This document shows, piece after piece, positions 15,956 to 23,775 of a stretch of 38,343 nt of DNA; positions within the stretch are counted from its first letter, which is position 1; the number at the start of each line of letters is the position of its first letter. Below the pieces are notes generated by a model. The model was given only the letters and a program-made list of their open reading frames with translations, was not told where the DNA came from and made no database searches. The translations under genes and the position numbers were made by a program. Source of the stretch: Actinomycetes bacterium (lineage in GTDB: Bacteria > Actinomycetota > Coriobacteriia > Coriobacteriales > Atopobiaceae); contig JAKPQM010000090.1 in NCBI GenBank assembly GCA_029546925.1, positions 1 through 38,343 of the forward strand. Direction: 5' to 3'.

Positions 15956-16680
15956 TGAAGGCGATCGTCGCACGGGATATAAGCAAGTCGTTTCGCAGCG
16001 GGCGGGGAAGCAAAACGAGGGTCACCAAGGTGTTGAAGGGAGTAAGCCTCGACATCAGCCTCGGAGAGATGGTCAGCATCGTCGGGCCGAGCGGATCGGG
16101 CAAATCCACCCTGTTGTATTGCCTTTCCGGCCTCGAAGCCGCCGATAGCGGCTCTGCCGAGATAATGGGGAAGCAGATCGTGAACGCAGACCGGAACTCT
16201 CTTTTCAGGATACGGAGGGAGCACATCGGTTTTATCTTCCAGTCCTACAATCTCATTCCCTCGCTGAACGTATTGGAAAACATATCCCTTCCGGCCCGCC
16301 TGGCGGGACGTCCCATAAACACCGAGCAGATAAACGAGATCTTGAACCACATCGGACTTGACGGCAGGGGGAAAGACTCTCCGACCGACATGTCCGGCGG
16401 GGAGCAGCAACGCGTGGCCATCGCCCGCACGTTGGCAGACAGTTCCGACATAGTGTTCGCCGATGAGCCCACCGGCGCGCTCGATACGGAAAACGGAAGA
16501 GAGGTACTGAAGGTCCTCAGAAAGATAGGCAGCAACCCTGAAAGAGCCGTGGTGATGGTCACCCACAATCTGGAAGCCGCCGCACGTGCCGACCGTGTTC
16601 TGGTGTTGAAAGACGGCATGGTCATCCGAGAGCTGGCTTCTTGCACTGCCGCTCAGATCTTAGAGGCGATGGAGCACTAG
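15955..16680 (+). CDS. ABC transporter ATP-binding protein (MacB/LolD type)
   Basis: A 241-residue ATPase with Walker A GPSGSGKSTL, Q-loop FIFQSYNLIPSLNVLEN, signature DMSGGEQQRVAIARTLA, Walker B IVFADEPTGALD and the switch VMVTHNLEAA. The ADEPTGALD form is typical of ATPases that pair with FtsX-like permeases for antimicrobial-peptide resistance or lipoprotein extraction. The start is GTG at 15955, whose first base is the last base of the preceding TAG stop; AGGAG lies upstream. The next gene encodes its permease one base after the stop. Confidence 0.92.
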   Translation: MKAIVARDISKSFRSGRGSKTRVTKVLKGVSLDISLGEMVSIVGPSGSGKSTLLYCLSGLEAADSGSAEIMGKQIVNADRNSLFRIRREHIGFIFQSYNLIPSLNVLENISLPARLAGRPINTEQINEILNHIGLDGRGKDSPTDMSGGEQQRVAIARTLADSSDIVFADEPTGALDTENGREVLKVLRKIGSNPERAVVMVTHNLEAAARADRVLVLKDGMVIRELASCTAAQILEAMEH

Positions 16681-16681
16681 A

Positions 16682-18004
16682 ATGCTTAAGCTCATATTCT
16701 CTGATTTGAGAGCCAACAAAGCGACATGGGTAGGGGCATTCCTAGTTGCGATGACCTGCGGCTATATCGGGGGCTGGGTGGTCTCCATTCTGGCAACCGC
16801 CCAGTTCTACACCGACTCTGTCTACAGAAACGTCAACCAAGCAGGAACGATATTGTTCCTGTTCTCTGTCGTGGCGGGGCTTACCGTGATTGCCGCGGTA
16901 GCCAACCTTACGGTGGCCGCTCAGAGAAGATCCTACGCTTTATGGCAATTGGTGAATGTAAGCTCCCGCACGGTGACCGCAGTCGTCCTTGCCCAATTGG
17001 CTGTCGTGGCCGTTTTGGGGGCGATATGCGGGACATTGCTGTCGGGAATAACCTTCGCTCCCCTATTCCCGCTCGTGTTCAGCGCAAGAACGATATTCGA
17101 GCAGGTCGTACCCCAAGTCAGGTTCTCTTCAATGCCCGTGGTGTGGTTTGGGGTATCCCTCGTCTTCTTGTCAGGCGGCTTTAAAGCCGCCCGCAGCGCA
17201 GGTCGCACCGCCCCGTTGCAGGCCTTGACCGCCCAGCCTTTGAAGAAGTTCGGCATGACGTGGATCCGGCTTTTGCTTTTTACCGTATTGCTCGCTGCCA
17301 CGAGCTGGTTTTCCCATTCCATCATCAGCGGCGGCCCGAATAACGGAATGGACAGGTCGGTTTACCTGCCGATATTGATCATCGCCACCCTCGTCCCCAT
17401 CGCCCCCGTCCTTTTCCTGGCTTTGATGAAGCTGTGGACCTCGATTGTTCCGCAAAGCTGCGTGACATGGTTTTTGGCAAGGCGCATGGCCCTTTACAAT
17501 TTTTCCCTCAGCACCTCGGTGCAAACCCCCATCATGGTCGGATTTGGCCTGGTATCCGGCATCTTGACCATTTTGAACACGATGAGGCACTATGCCGTGA
17601 ACATCGGAGTCACCGATTTCAACGGCCTTGACATGACCTCGACGATCCTGGTGATGGGCGGGCCTATACTTCTTTCCGCGGTCGGGTCTGCGGCAAGCAT
17701 CGGCATGACCGCCCGCTCTCGGGTTGGCGATGTCAAGCTGCTCGCGATCAGCGGCGCAAGCCCAAAGACGCTGATCTCAGCTGCTATATGCGAAGCGTTC
17801 ATCCATTCGGCAAATGCCACTTTAATCGGTGTTATCGCCGTCGCCGCTTCGAATTTCGTGGTATCCAAGGGACTTGCGTTGCCTCCCTTTGTCGACATGA
17901 CGGTTGCAGACGGCTTGATCGTCTCCCTGCTGGGTTTCATCATGATTCTGATCACCGTGCTCGTTCCCACGTCATTCGCCCTTTCTCGCAAGGATGTGGT
18001 TTGA
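16682..18004 (+). CDS. FtsX-like ABC permease
   Basis: A 440-residue membrane protein with an N-terminal transmembrane helix, a loop, then clusters of helices near residues 60-130, 195-250 and at the C-terminus (IVSLLGFIMILITVLVPTSF, then ALSRKDVV). The ALQALTAQPLKKFG-type cytoplasmic segment (about residues 175-190) and the repeated MacB_PCD-like arrangement fit a FtsX-family permease. There is one permease for one ATPase, so it would act as a homodimer. With the XRE protein and the ATPase it forms a three-gene unit that probably protects the envelope. Confidence 0.85.
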   Translation: MLKLIFSDLRANKATWVGAFLVAMTCGYIGGWVVSILATAQFYTDSVYRNVNQAGTILFLFSVVAGLTVIAAVANLTVAAQRRSYALWQLVNVSSRTVTAVVLAQLAVVAVLGAICGTLLSGITFAPLFPLVFSARTIFEQVVPQVRFSSMPVVWFGVSLVFLSGGFKAARSAGRTAPLQALTAQPLKKFGMTWIRLLLFTVLLAATSWFSHSIISGGPNNGMDRSVYLPILIIATLVPIAPVLFLALMKLWTSIVPQSCVTWFLARRMALYNFSLSTSVQTPIMVGFGLVSGILTILNTMRHYAVNIGVTDFNGLDMTSTILVMGGPILLSAVGSAASIGMTARSRVGDVKLLAISGASPKTLISAAICEAFIHSANATLIGVIAVAASNFVVSKGLALPPFVDMTVADGLIVSLLGFIMILITVLVPTSFALSRKDVV

Positions 18005-18372
18005 GGGGACGTCGGTTAACCCCCCCGTGCAACCCAGGCCCACAGCCGGCCTCTGCGCAATAGCCGAAACGGGGCGCGGAAACCGCTCCGCAATGTCTCC
18101 ATAGCGTGATAGCTGCAGATGCTCGCCATGTGGAAAGAGGGCAGGTCCTGCGAGAGGCGTGGACCGGTTTGGGTAGCGCATGAAAACGGTAGCACTGGTC
18201 GAGTGACTGAGGGAGTCGGCCCGCATCGCGGGGCGGATCACCACACTCCCCTTCGGTGAGGAAAGCCCTTGACGTCATTTAGCTGGCCTCGATAAAAGCA
18301 ATTCACAGGAAAGCGTGCTCCAAGCACGATAGAGCCAGCGGTGTATGCTACCGGTCCACGAGCATCGCCCGC
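18005..18372. other. Gene-poor interval
   Basis: No supported gene. A small hairpin CGTGCT-CCA-AGCACG lies at about 18315-18329. The minus strand carries a 90-codon open frame (17972-18244) that overlaps the permease gene and is not recognised as any family. A TTGACA at 18373-18378 is not followed by a convincing -10. Confidence 0.35.
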
Positions 18373-18627
18373 TTGACAGCACCCGTCAATCTAACGAGCC
18401 CCGACTTCATGTCGTTCGTGACGGGAGGTGCGGTGCTGCTTGCCGTCGGGCTGTGCATGGTACCGGGGTTGCCGCCCGCTATCCGCGTCGCAAGCATCTG
18501 GCTGGCAGCGATCGCAACGGCAGCCTACCTCTGGAGCCTACCCGATCCTGACATGGTCGTGAAGCTCATCGGCCTCGTGCCCCTAGCCGCGCTCACCGTG
18601 TGGCTGACCACCAGATTCTGGAGATAG
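18373..18627 (+). CDS. Small membrane protein
   Basis: An 84-residue hydrophobic protein if read from the TTG at 18373, or 72 residues from the ATG at 18409 (MSFVTGGAVLLAVGLCMVPG). Neither start has a strong ribosome binding site. Three membrane segments are likely (about residues 15-30, 37-54 and 61-80). It ends 18 bp before the next small gene on the same strand, suggesting an operon with the Cys-rich and cytochrome b5-like genes. The family is not recognised. Confidence 0.6.
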   Translation: MTAPVNLTSPDFMSFVTGGAVLLAVGLCMVPGLPPAIRVASIWLAAIATAAYLWSLPDPDMVVKLIGLVPLAALTVWLTTRFWR

Positions 18628-18645
18628 CAGCAGGAAGGAGAAGCT

Positions 18646-18888
18646 ATGTGGCTCACGAAGAAGATGACGGTTAAGGCGTGCAGGCGCTGCTCGAACGTCG
18701 ATGCGGAGCGTCTCAAGACGTGCGGCAGGCAGGAGGGGTTCAGGGTCAAAGTGGGTTGTATAGGTGGATGCCGGCAGAACCACCTGGAACTCACGGGTCT
18801 GTCCTTCGGACTCGTCGACGACAAGCTCGCGACATATCCCGACGAGGATACGTTTGTCGGTATGCTGCGACAGATGAGGGAGGCCTAG
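18646..18888 (+). CDS. Small Cys-rich protein, DUF1450/YuzB-like
   Basis: An 80-residue protein with five cysteines: KACRRC near the N-terminus, LKTCG, and VKVGCIGGCRQ (Cys38 and Cys42), then FGLVDDKLATYPDEDTFVGM. The ending, GC-x3-C followed by a strand, an acidic stretch and a terminal helix, resembles the DUF1450 (YuzB) family, small proteins with a ferredoxin/thioredoxin-like fold of unknown role. The extra N-terminal CxxC could let it bind metal or take part in thiol exchange. The ATG at 18646 has a strong AAGGAG. It sits 4 bp before the membrane-anchored cytochrome b5-like gene. Confidence 0.6.
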   Translation: MWLTKKMTVKACRRCSNVDAERLKTCGRQEGFRVKVGCIGGCRQNHLELTGLSFGLVDDKLATYPDEDTFVGMLRQMREA

Positions 18889-18892
18889 CGCC

Positions 18893-19314
18893 GTGGGCAG
18901 GATGTTGAGGATCGTCGGCGTCATTCTGGCGGTTGTGGCCGTAGTCGTAGTCGGATACTACGCGTTCTTCCCGAAAAGCTCCGGGAATTCCGGGAGCGCC
19001 GAGGAGAGGCTTACACATGAGCTGACGCCCGAGGAACAGGCGCTCGTGGAGGGCAACGTGTTCACACGCCCGATACTCTGGCGGAGTTCGACGGAAAGGA
19101 CGGAAGGGCCTCCTACGTAGCGGTGAACGGCATCGTCTATGACGTCACTGATCGATGGGAGGACGGTGAGCACCGCGGGCTCTCCGCCGGACGCGGCGAG
19201 ACGGAGGGGTTCCTCCGCCCGTCTCGCGGCCATACCGTCCTGCAGGGACTCGAAGTCGTAGGAGGCTATGAGGAAGGTGGGTCCGAAAGCGACGGCAAAG
19301 TAGATGGGGCATAA
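18893..19314 (+). pseudogene. Membrane-anchored cytochrome b5-like gene, frameshifted
   Basis: The gene opens at GTG 18893 (or ATG 18902) with a transmembrane anchor (about residues 6-23) and a linker ending LTPEEQALVEGNVFT. The same protein continues in another frame from about 19069: TLAEFDGKDGRASYVAVNG, then IVYDVTDRWEDGEHRGLSAG and a helix ending in GLEVVGGYEE, which is the cytochrome b5-like heme-binding domain of bacterial secreted b5 proteins. The frame changes near 19065-19069, equivalent to one missing base. Either the gene is inactivated, or the sequence has an error there; the domain downstream is otherwise intact. It would bind heme outside the membrane. Confidence 0.75.
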
Positions 19315-19647
19315 GAGCACTACATCCTGCCCCTATCTGAGATCCGGACAGAGCGGGCAGAGGAAATGCGCCCCCTTTCACAACGAGCAGAACGGACGGG
19401 CGAGAAGCTGCCCATCTCCATGTGCTTTCACATCGCAGGCTGCGAAATAGCCATCCCCCTCTTGGGTCCCCGCACTCGCAGTGATATTCATTAAGGTAGT
19501 TTTGGTTGCTTTTTTGATCTACGGTGGGAGGAGTAGTTGTAGCTCGGATTCACTACTCTCCCCATGAATTACTTTATTCATACCTAATAAAGAGTATAAT
19601 AAAGACCGTTATTCAGTATTAAATTACGTTCATCTTAGGAGACAGCA
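19315..19647. other. Interval with the promoter of the RelE-type TA pair
   Basis: No gene is seen. The right end, from about 19560, becomes very AT-rich and carries the promoter and operator-like repeats of the next two genes. The left two thirds show nothing recognisable. Confidence 0.5.
19572..19604 (+). promoter_or_regulatory. TA promoter with AATAAAG operator half-sites
   Basis: CTTTATT (19572-19578) and AATAAAG (19586-19592) form a perfect 7-bp inverted repeat; another AATAAAG lies at 19598-19604. A consensus TATAAT (19595-19600) sits inside the last half-site, with CTTTAT 17 bp upstream as a weak -35. Binding here would block the promoter, as expected for an autoregulated antitoxin. 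Confidence 0.6.
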
Positions 19648-19941
19648 ATGCCTGCAATTTACCCTTCTACTGCTCTGAAGAACCAGCAGCGAGAGATCAA
19701 GGCAATAGCCGACAACGAGATCGTCCATATCACCGAAAATGGATGGGGTAAGTATGTCTTCATGTCAGAGGACGTGCTTAAGCGTACTGTCGAGCAGGCT
19801 GTTGAGGATGCCCTTTACGAAAAGCGTCTTGCCGGCGCGCTGGCAGAATCGCGAAAGGACTTCGAGGAAGGGCGCTTCTATTCCTCCCGTGATGAGATGC
19901 TGGCAGCCGTAGCAGAAAGGCGCGAGGCTCTCCATGCCTAG
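19648..19941 (+). CDS. Phd/YefM or RelB-type antitoxin
   Basis: A 97-residue protein. The N-terminus (MPAIYPSTALKNQQREIKAI, then EIVHITENGWGKYVFMSEDV) has the Phd/YefM DNA-binding pattern in which the protein tells whether a target promoter is occupied. The C-terminus is a charged, probably disordered helix that would wrap the toxin (EKRLAGALAESRKDFEEGRF). The ATG follows AGGAG, and the promoter carries repeated half-sites. It overlaps the toxin gene by 8 bp. Confidence 0.85.
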   Translation: MPAIYPSTALKNQQREIKAIADNEIVHITENGWGKYVFMSEDVLKRTVEQAVEDALYEKRLAGALAESRKDFEEGRFYSSRDEMLAAVAERREALHA

Positions 19942-20203
19942 GCTAGAGTTCTCCGGGCGTTTCGCCGAGGATCTTGCACATATCGAATCCCCTAGGTTGG
20001 AGGCGCGAATCCTCGCGGCTTTGGACAATATCGAACTTTTCGGCGAGTTCGGAAGCCCCAACATTCCCGATTCGATAGGGCTTGAATTTGGTGAAGGGGT
20101 ACGCAAGGTCGCTGTCAACCCCTTTGATCTCATCTATACCTTCCATGCCGATCAAGATCTTGTAAGGATAGAGGCGCTCGTACATCAGAAATCGGCATGG
20201 TGA
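19934..20203 (+). CDS. RelE/ParE-superfamily toxin
   Basis: An 89-residue protein with the compact RelE/ParE fold pattern: LEFSGRFAEDLAHIESPRLE and ARILAALDNIELFGEFGSPN for the helical pair, then GVRKVAVNPFDLIYTF and LVRIEALVHQKSAW for the sheet. Arg and the C-terminal H-Q-K residues could serve RNA cleavage or gyrase inhibition; the two activities cannot be separated by sequence. It overlaps its antitoxin gene. Note that the antitoxin is Phd-like while this is RelE/ParE-like, a common mix. Confidence 0.82.
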   Translation: MPRLEFSGRFAEDLAHIESPRLEARILAALDNIELFGEFGSPNIPDSIGLEFGEGVRKVAVNPFDLIYTFHADQDLVRIEALVHQKSAW

Positions 20204-20477
20204 TATGGGTAGGCCAGAAGGGATGCTGACTTCGAAGCTCAGCCGGACAACACAAATGGCGTAACAGCACGGTTCGCGGACGGCGCAGCCGGCCCACCGC
20301 GGAAACCGGAGGCCCGTCGGGGTCTCGAAGGAGGGGGGCGACTCCGGGCCACGACCTGGACGCCACCGAAAACGGCGACACGGAGGGCCTTGGGGCGAGA
20401 GCGCTAATTGCTCAGCGTTTCCCTAGGTTCGGATGCCGTCATTCGGACTACTGGCAAAGGTTGAGGAGCTTCTTATT

Positions 20478-20585
20478 CTATCTTCCAATACCGTAGGAAA
20501 TCATAAATACGAACACATCGTCCAGCTCGGCGAACTCATCTGCGGAATATAGAACCATCCTCTTGTTTTCCTTGTCGAAGCTCAT
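20478..20585 (-). CDS. 35-residue ORF translationally coupled to mcrC
   Basis: An ATG at 20585-20583 overlaps the mcrC stop as ATGA and opens a 35-codon frame (MSFDKENKRMVLYSADEFAE, then a hydrophobic tail ending SYGIGR) that stops at TAG 20478-20480. The same ATGA coupling joins mcrB and mcrC. The composition is protein-like, with a charged N-terminal half and the hydrophobic run VFVFMISYGI. It could be a small accessory protein, or the start of a third operon gene lost by deletion. No homologue is known to me. Confidence 0.5.
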   Translation of the reverse strand: MSFDKENKRMVLYSADEFAELDDVFVFMISYGIGR

Positions 20586-21637
20586 ACGGCTACCGCATCC
20601 TTTGCGAAATGCGTCTCGGCTATAGCGTCTAGTTGGGCGCGAATGTTCTCGAATGGCTGGTTCAGGTCGAGCGTCTTCACACTGATTCGGTTGCCACTCA
20701 TCCGATAGGTACCGTCCGGCTGGATCTCCTCGTCGGTCTTGGCATAGAGCAACATACCGGAGACCTCGTGCGACCTGCCCGTCGCGGCAAGTTCGGCCTC
20801 CTTGTTTTTCACGTAGGTGAAGATCTGGTACAGGTTGCCGGAGTGGATGGTGCGCTTGTCGAACTGTTGCTGCATCGTATGACCGTAGTACTTCGCATCG
20901 ATAATGAGCACGCGGTGGTGCTGCGTAAGCATGATGTCACTCTTCATGGTCGGAAGCATGTCCGAAAAGCCGCCGTCCAATGCCCAGCCGATGTAGCTCG
21001 CACTCGCATCCAGCTCTGGATGCTCTCTGCGATAGTACTCGAGCAGGAACTTCTCGTACAGACGGCACATACGCTGTTCGTCAAGGAAATCCATCATGCG
21101 CACGCCACCGTCGGCTTGAGTCTGAAGCAGCCCTTTGGCGATAAGCCAGCACACCGCTATAAGCATGCGATAGGTGCGGTTGCTGCGATCGTAGCGCATA
21201 CTCCAGATCACATGCTGCAGATCGATCTGCTCAACATCAGCAAAGTAGACCATAAGTTTTTTCAGACTTTTCTTCCGCGCCTTGGAGATGTCCGAGCGCA
21301 CGAGCGCGGCCACGGTAGCCTTGATTATACGGTTCATCCGCGAATCGACAGAGAACTCGTCATAGCTGCACACCGTCTGTCGGCGCAGCAACGCTTGGGT
21401 CTTCACCGATTCGGTAATCTCCACCTTGCCGCGTAGACTGGAGAGCGCCTCTATCCTGCTAGTGTATTCGCGCCCTAAACCGCGCTTCACCTGGCTCGTA
21501 ATGCCGCGCTCAAGTATCGCTGCGCACAGTTCGGCAGCATTTTCGAAGTCTTCGGTCGCAATGTCACGGTAACCCTGCTCGGACAGTATCGAGAATGCGT
21601 AGGCCAGCATGTGATATATGTTCTGTATGCAGATCAA
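20582..21637 (-). CDS. mcrC: McrC, 5-methylcytosine restriction subunit
   Basis: A 351-residue protein of the McrC family. The start, IQNIYHMLAYAFSILSEQGY, and YTSRIEALSSLRGKVEITES are family landmarks. The PD-(D/E)xK nuclease core is in the C-terminal half: SDIML, then VLIIDAKYYG (catalytic D...D-A-K). McrC joins the McrB GTPase ring, stimulates hydrolysis and cuts modified DNA. It overlaps mcrB by 4 bp, giving tight coupling, and is itself coupled to a 35-codon ORF. Confidence 0.92.
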   Translation of the reverse strand: MICIQNIYHMLAYAFSILSEQGYRDIATEDFENAAELCAAILERGITSQVKRGLGREYTSRIEALSSLRGKVEITESVKTQALLRRQTVCSYDEFSVDSRMNRIIKATVAALVRSDISKARKKSLKKLMVYFADVEQIDLQHVIWSMRYDRSNRTYRMLIAVCWLIAKGLLQTQADGGVRMMDFLDEQRMCRLYEKFLLEYYRREHPELDASASYIGWALDGGFSDMLPTMKSDIMLTQHHRVLIIDAKYYGHTMQQQFDKRTIHSGNLYQIFTYVKNKEAELAATGRSHEVSGMLLYAKTDEEIQPDGTYRMSGNRISVKTLDLNQPFENIRAQLDAIAETHFAKDAVAV

Positions 21638-23391
21638 CGCAGCACTCCACGCAGCCGATCAGACCACTCACGGACTTTTATCGGCTCATCGAACCAGTAT
21701 TCCTTGAGCATCGGCACCAGCTCATAGTCCACAATAGAGGAGAGTTTCGCGTCATCACACTCGGCAGCGTCCATGTTGCAGAAGTAACTGTGCCCGATGC
21801 AAAAACCTTCGCCCAGCGACTCATCACCAGCAATGTCCTCATTCAGCCGCTCCACTACTTGCACAAGCGCATCGAGTTTGGAGTTGTAGAGCCCTATTCT
21901 ATACTCGCGAAAACCATCGGATGTGAAGGCGGGTTTCAGGTCGAAGAACGCGAAGCGACGACGGAGCGCATAGTCAAGCATGGCGAGACTACGGTCGGCA
22001 GTATTCATCATGCCGATAAGATAAACGTTGCTCGGTACATAGAAGAGCTCGCGAGAATAAAGCAGCTGCAGCTTATTCTTTGCTCCGCGTTTGTCGTTCT
22101 CGATGAGCATGAAAAGCTCACCGAATATCTTGGAGAGGTTGCCACGGTTGATCTCGTCGATGACGAAGACGTAGTCGTTGTCCTCATCCTCGGCGGCACG
22201 CTTGCAGAAGGTGTAGAATGCGCCCCTCGCCAGCTCGAAGCCATCGGCGCTCGGGCGGTAGCCCTCGATGAAGTCCTCGTAGGAGTAGCTCTGGTGGAAC
22301 TGCACCATCATCACGCGAGACGCGTCCCTCATACCCATCATCGAGTACGCAAGGCGCTTTGCCACGAAGGTCTTTCCCACACCCGGAGCGCCCTGCAAGA
22401 TGATGTTCTTTTTTGAGCGCAGCACACCGATAAGCGTGTCATAGGATGCCTCGTCTATATAAACCTCCGAGAGGAACTGTTCCTTCGAGTACTCCGGGTA
22501 CTCTACCGTACGCTCCTCAGCTTCATCCGCCTCCTCACCGCCCTCGAAGAATGCCTCGATCTTAGCAACGAGTTCCGGGTAGTCGGTCACATCAGTGAGG
22601 GCCTTTCCAGCAAACATCTTGTCATTGTGCCAGCTTCCCTTGTAGTCCCACGTTACGCTGCGAATGTGCGGATATTGGCCATTCGCCTCGTCGTACACGT
22701 AGCCCCCCTCGACTACGCCACGCCCCAGTATCTCGGTAAAGCCTTGCTTGGCAAAAACGACGTCGCCTGGTTTGAGACTATGCGTGAACTGCCAGACGGC
22801 GAGCACCGAGTTGACGAAAGAAGATGAGCTGCCATGAATCTCCTGCAGCTTTGATCTAATGTCCTTCTTAGTGGCGTATGAGTTGAGGTCGCCCAGCTTG
22901 TCCCAGCCTAAGCACATGACTCCACGCTCGTAGAACTCGTCCCACATGCTCGCATTATCACCGGGCGTGTAGAGCCAGTAATGGACAATCTCGACATCTG
23001 CATCGCCAAGTGCATTGTCCTGCACGGCTTTCTCTTTCTCGCGACTCTTGCTATTTGTCTCACGCTCGCTGCGGATGATCTCGACGATCAGCTCGTCAGT
23101 CAGCTCCACGGTCTTGCCATAGTCGGTAAGCGCCCAAACACCCCGGATGCTGTTGTCGAGGATGCCTCCTGAGACGAGCGTGTTCCTCGCGAAGTCTATC
23201 TCGTTCTGAACACGACCTTGCCTGTTTTTCCCACGAACCTCATTCAGCTCTTCCTCAGTTATGCCCTCGTTCTCGACGACACGCTGGGTCGCTTCCGGAC
23301 GCGTTGCGGAGCCTCCCAGCTCGCGCAGCGCCTGTACGAGAGGCTTGAACCACCTCATGTACGCCGAACTCAGCTGATGATTATCTGCCAT
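21634..23391 (-). CDS. mcrB: McrB-type AAA+ GTPase with Mrr-N and EVE-like domains
   Basis: A 585-residue protein. Residues 1-95 form an Mrr-like N-terminal winged helix (WFKPLVQALRELGGSATRPE, GVWALTDYGK). Residues about 130-260 (YWLYTPGDNASMWDEFYERG, LKPGDVVFAKQG) look like an EVE/PUA-type modified-base reader. The AAA+ motor follows: Walker A LQGAPGVGKTFVAK, the Walker B region YVFVIDEINRGNLSKIFGE and the McrB hallmark MMNTADRSLAMLDYALRRRF. The motor translocates DNA while McrC cuts. The reader probably sets which modified bases are targeted and differs from the E. coli domain. On the minus strand a TGTGATAAT upstream (about 23436-23444) is a fair extended -10. Confidence 0.92.
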   Translation of the reverse strand: MADNHQLSSAYMRWFKPLVQALRELGGSATRPEATQRVVENEGITEEELNEVRGKNRQGRVQNEIDFARNTLVSGGILDNSIRGVWALTDYGKTVELTDELIVEIIRSERETNSKSREKEKAVQDNALGDADVEIVHYWLYTPGDNASMWDEFYERGVMCLGWDKLGDLNSYATKKDIRSKLQEIHGSSSSFVNSVLAVWQFTHSLKPGDVVFAKQGFTEILGRGVVEGGYVYDEANGQYPHIRSVTWDYKGSWHNDKMFAGKALTDVTDYPELVAKIEAFFEGGEEADEAEERTVEYPEYSKEQFLSEVYIDEASYDTLIGVLRSKKNIILQGAPGVGKTFVAKRLAYSMMGMRDASRVMMVQFHQSYSYEDFIEGYRPSADGFELARGAFYTFCKRAAEDEDNDYVFVIDEINRGNLSKIFGELFMLIENDKRGAKNKLQLLYSRELFYVPSNVYLIGMMNTADRSLAMLDYALRRRFAFFDLKPAFTSDGFREYRIGLYNSKLDALVQVVERLNEDIAGDESLGEGFCIGHSYFCNMDAAECDDAKLSSIVDYELVPMLKEYWFDEPIKVREWSDRLRGVLR

Positions 23392-23775
23392 GGAAACCTC
23401 GCATTACGACTCGTCAAACAAAACTATCTTTTTATTATCACACTTTCACGAAGACCGTTTGGTAGGCTCGTCGTAACAGTTAGCCGCTGCTCATAAGGCA
23501 AACGATAGCCATCCTCCTCGTCCTCTATCTCTGCGCTTTGAAGATCAAGACGTCTCCTTCCCCGCAAAGGTCGCATGTCTTGGTCTCCTCAAGCAGCGCT
23601 GTCTTGCCCCTCCCCCAGAAACTGACGTTAACACCTTACCGTCTTGCCGTATAGAAGCCCCCTCAATGCAACCGCGTGCCTCGGCCCCTGTGAAGTCCTC
23701 AAGGCACAATCTACCCTGCAAGAACTAGCTATCTCTCGTATCATATTATTAGGTAATATCTAATTAATCGAAGGT
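23392..23775. other. Interval upstream of mcrB with a possible zinc-finger-like fragment
   Basis: No complete gene. The minus strand holds the presumed mcrB promoter. Further on, a 37-codon stop-to-stop minus-strand frame (23525-23635) reads protein-like, including EETKTCDLCGEGDVLIFKAQ with a CxxC, but lacks a start codon. It may be a relic. Confidence 0.3.

Noticed and set aside
20204-20477. GC-rich stretch after the RelE-type toxin with open frames on both strands
   Set aside because: Proline/arginine-rich translations without motif, start or ribosome binding site; the stretch contains nothing I can name.
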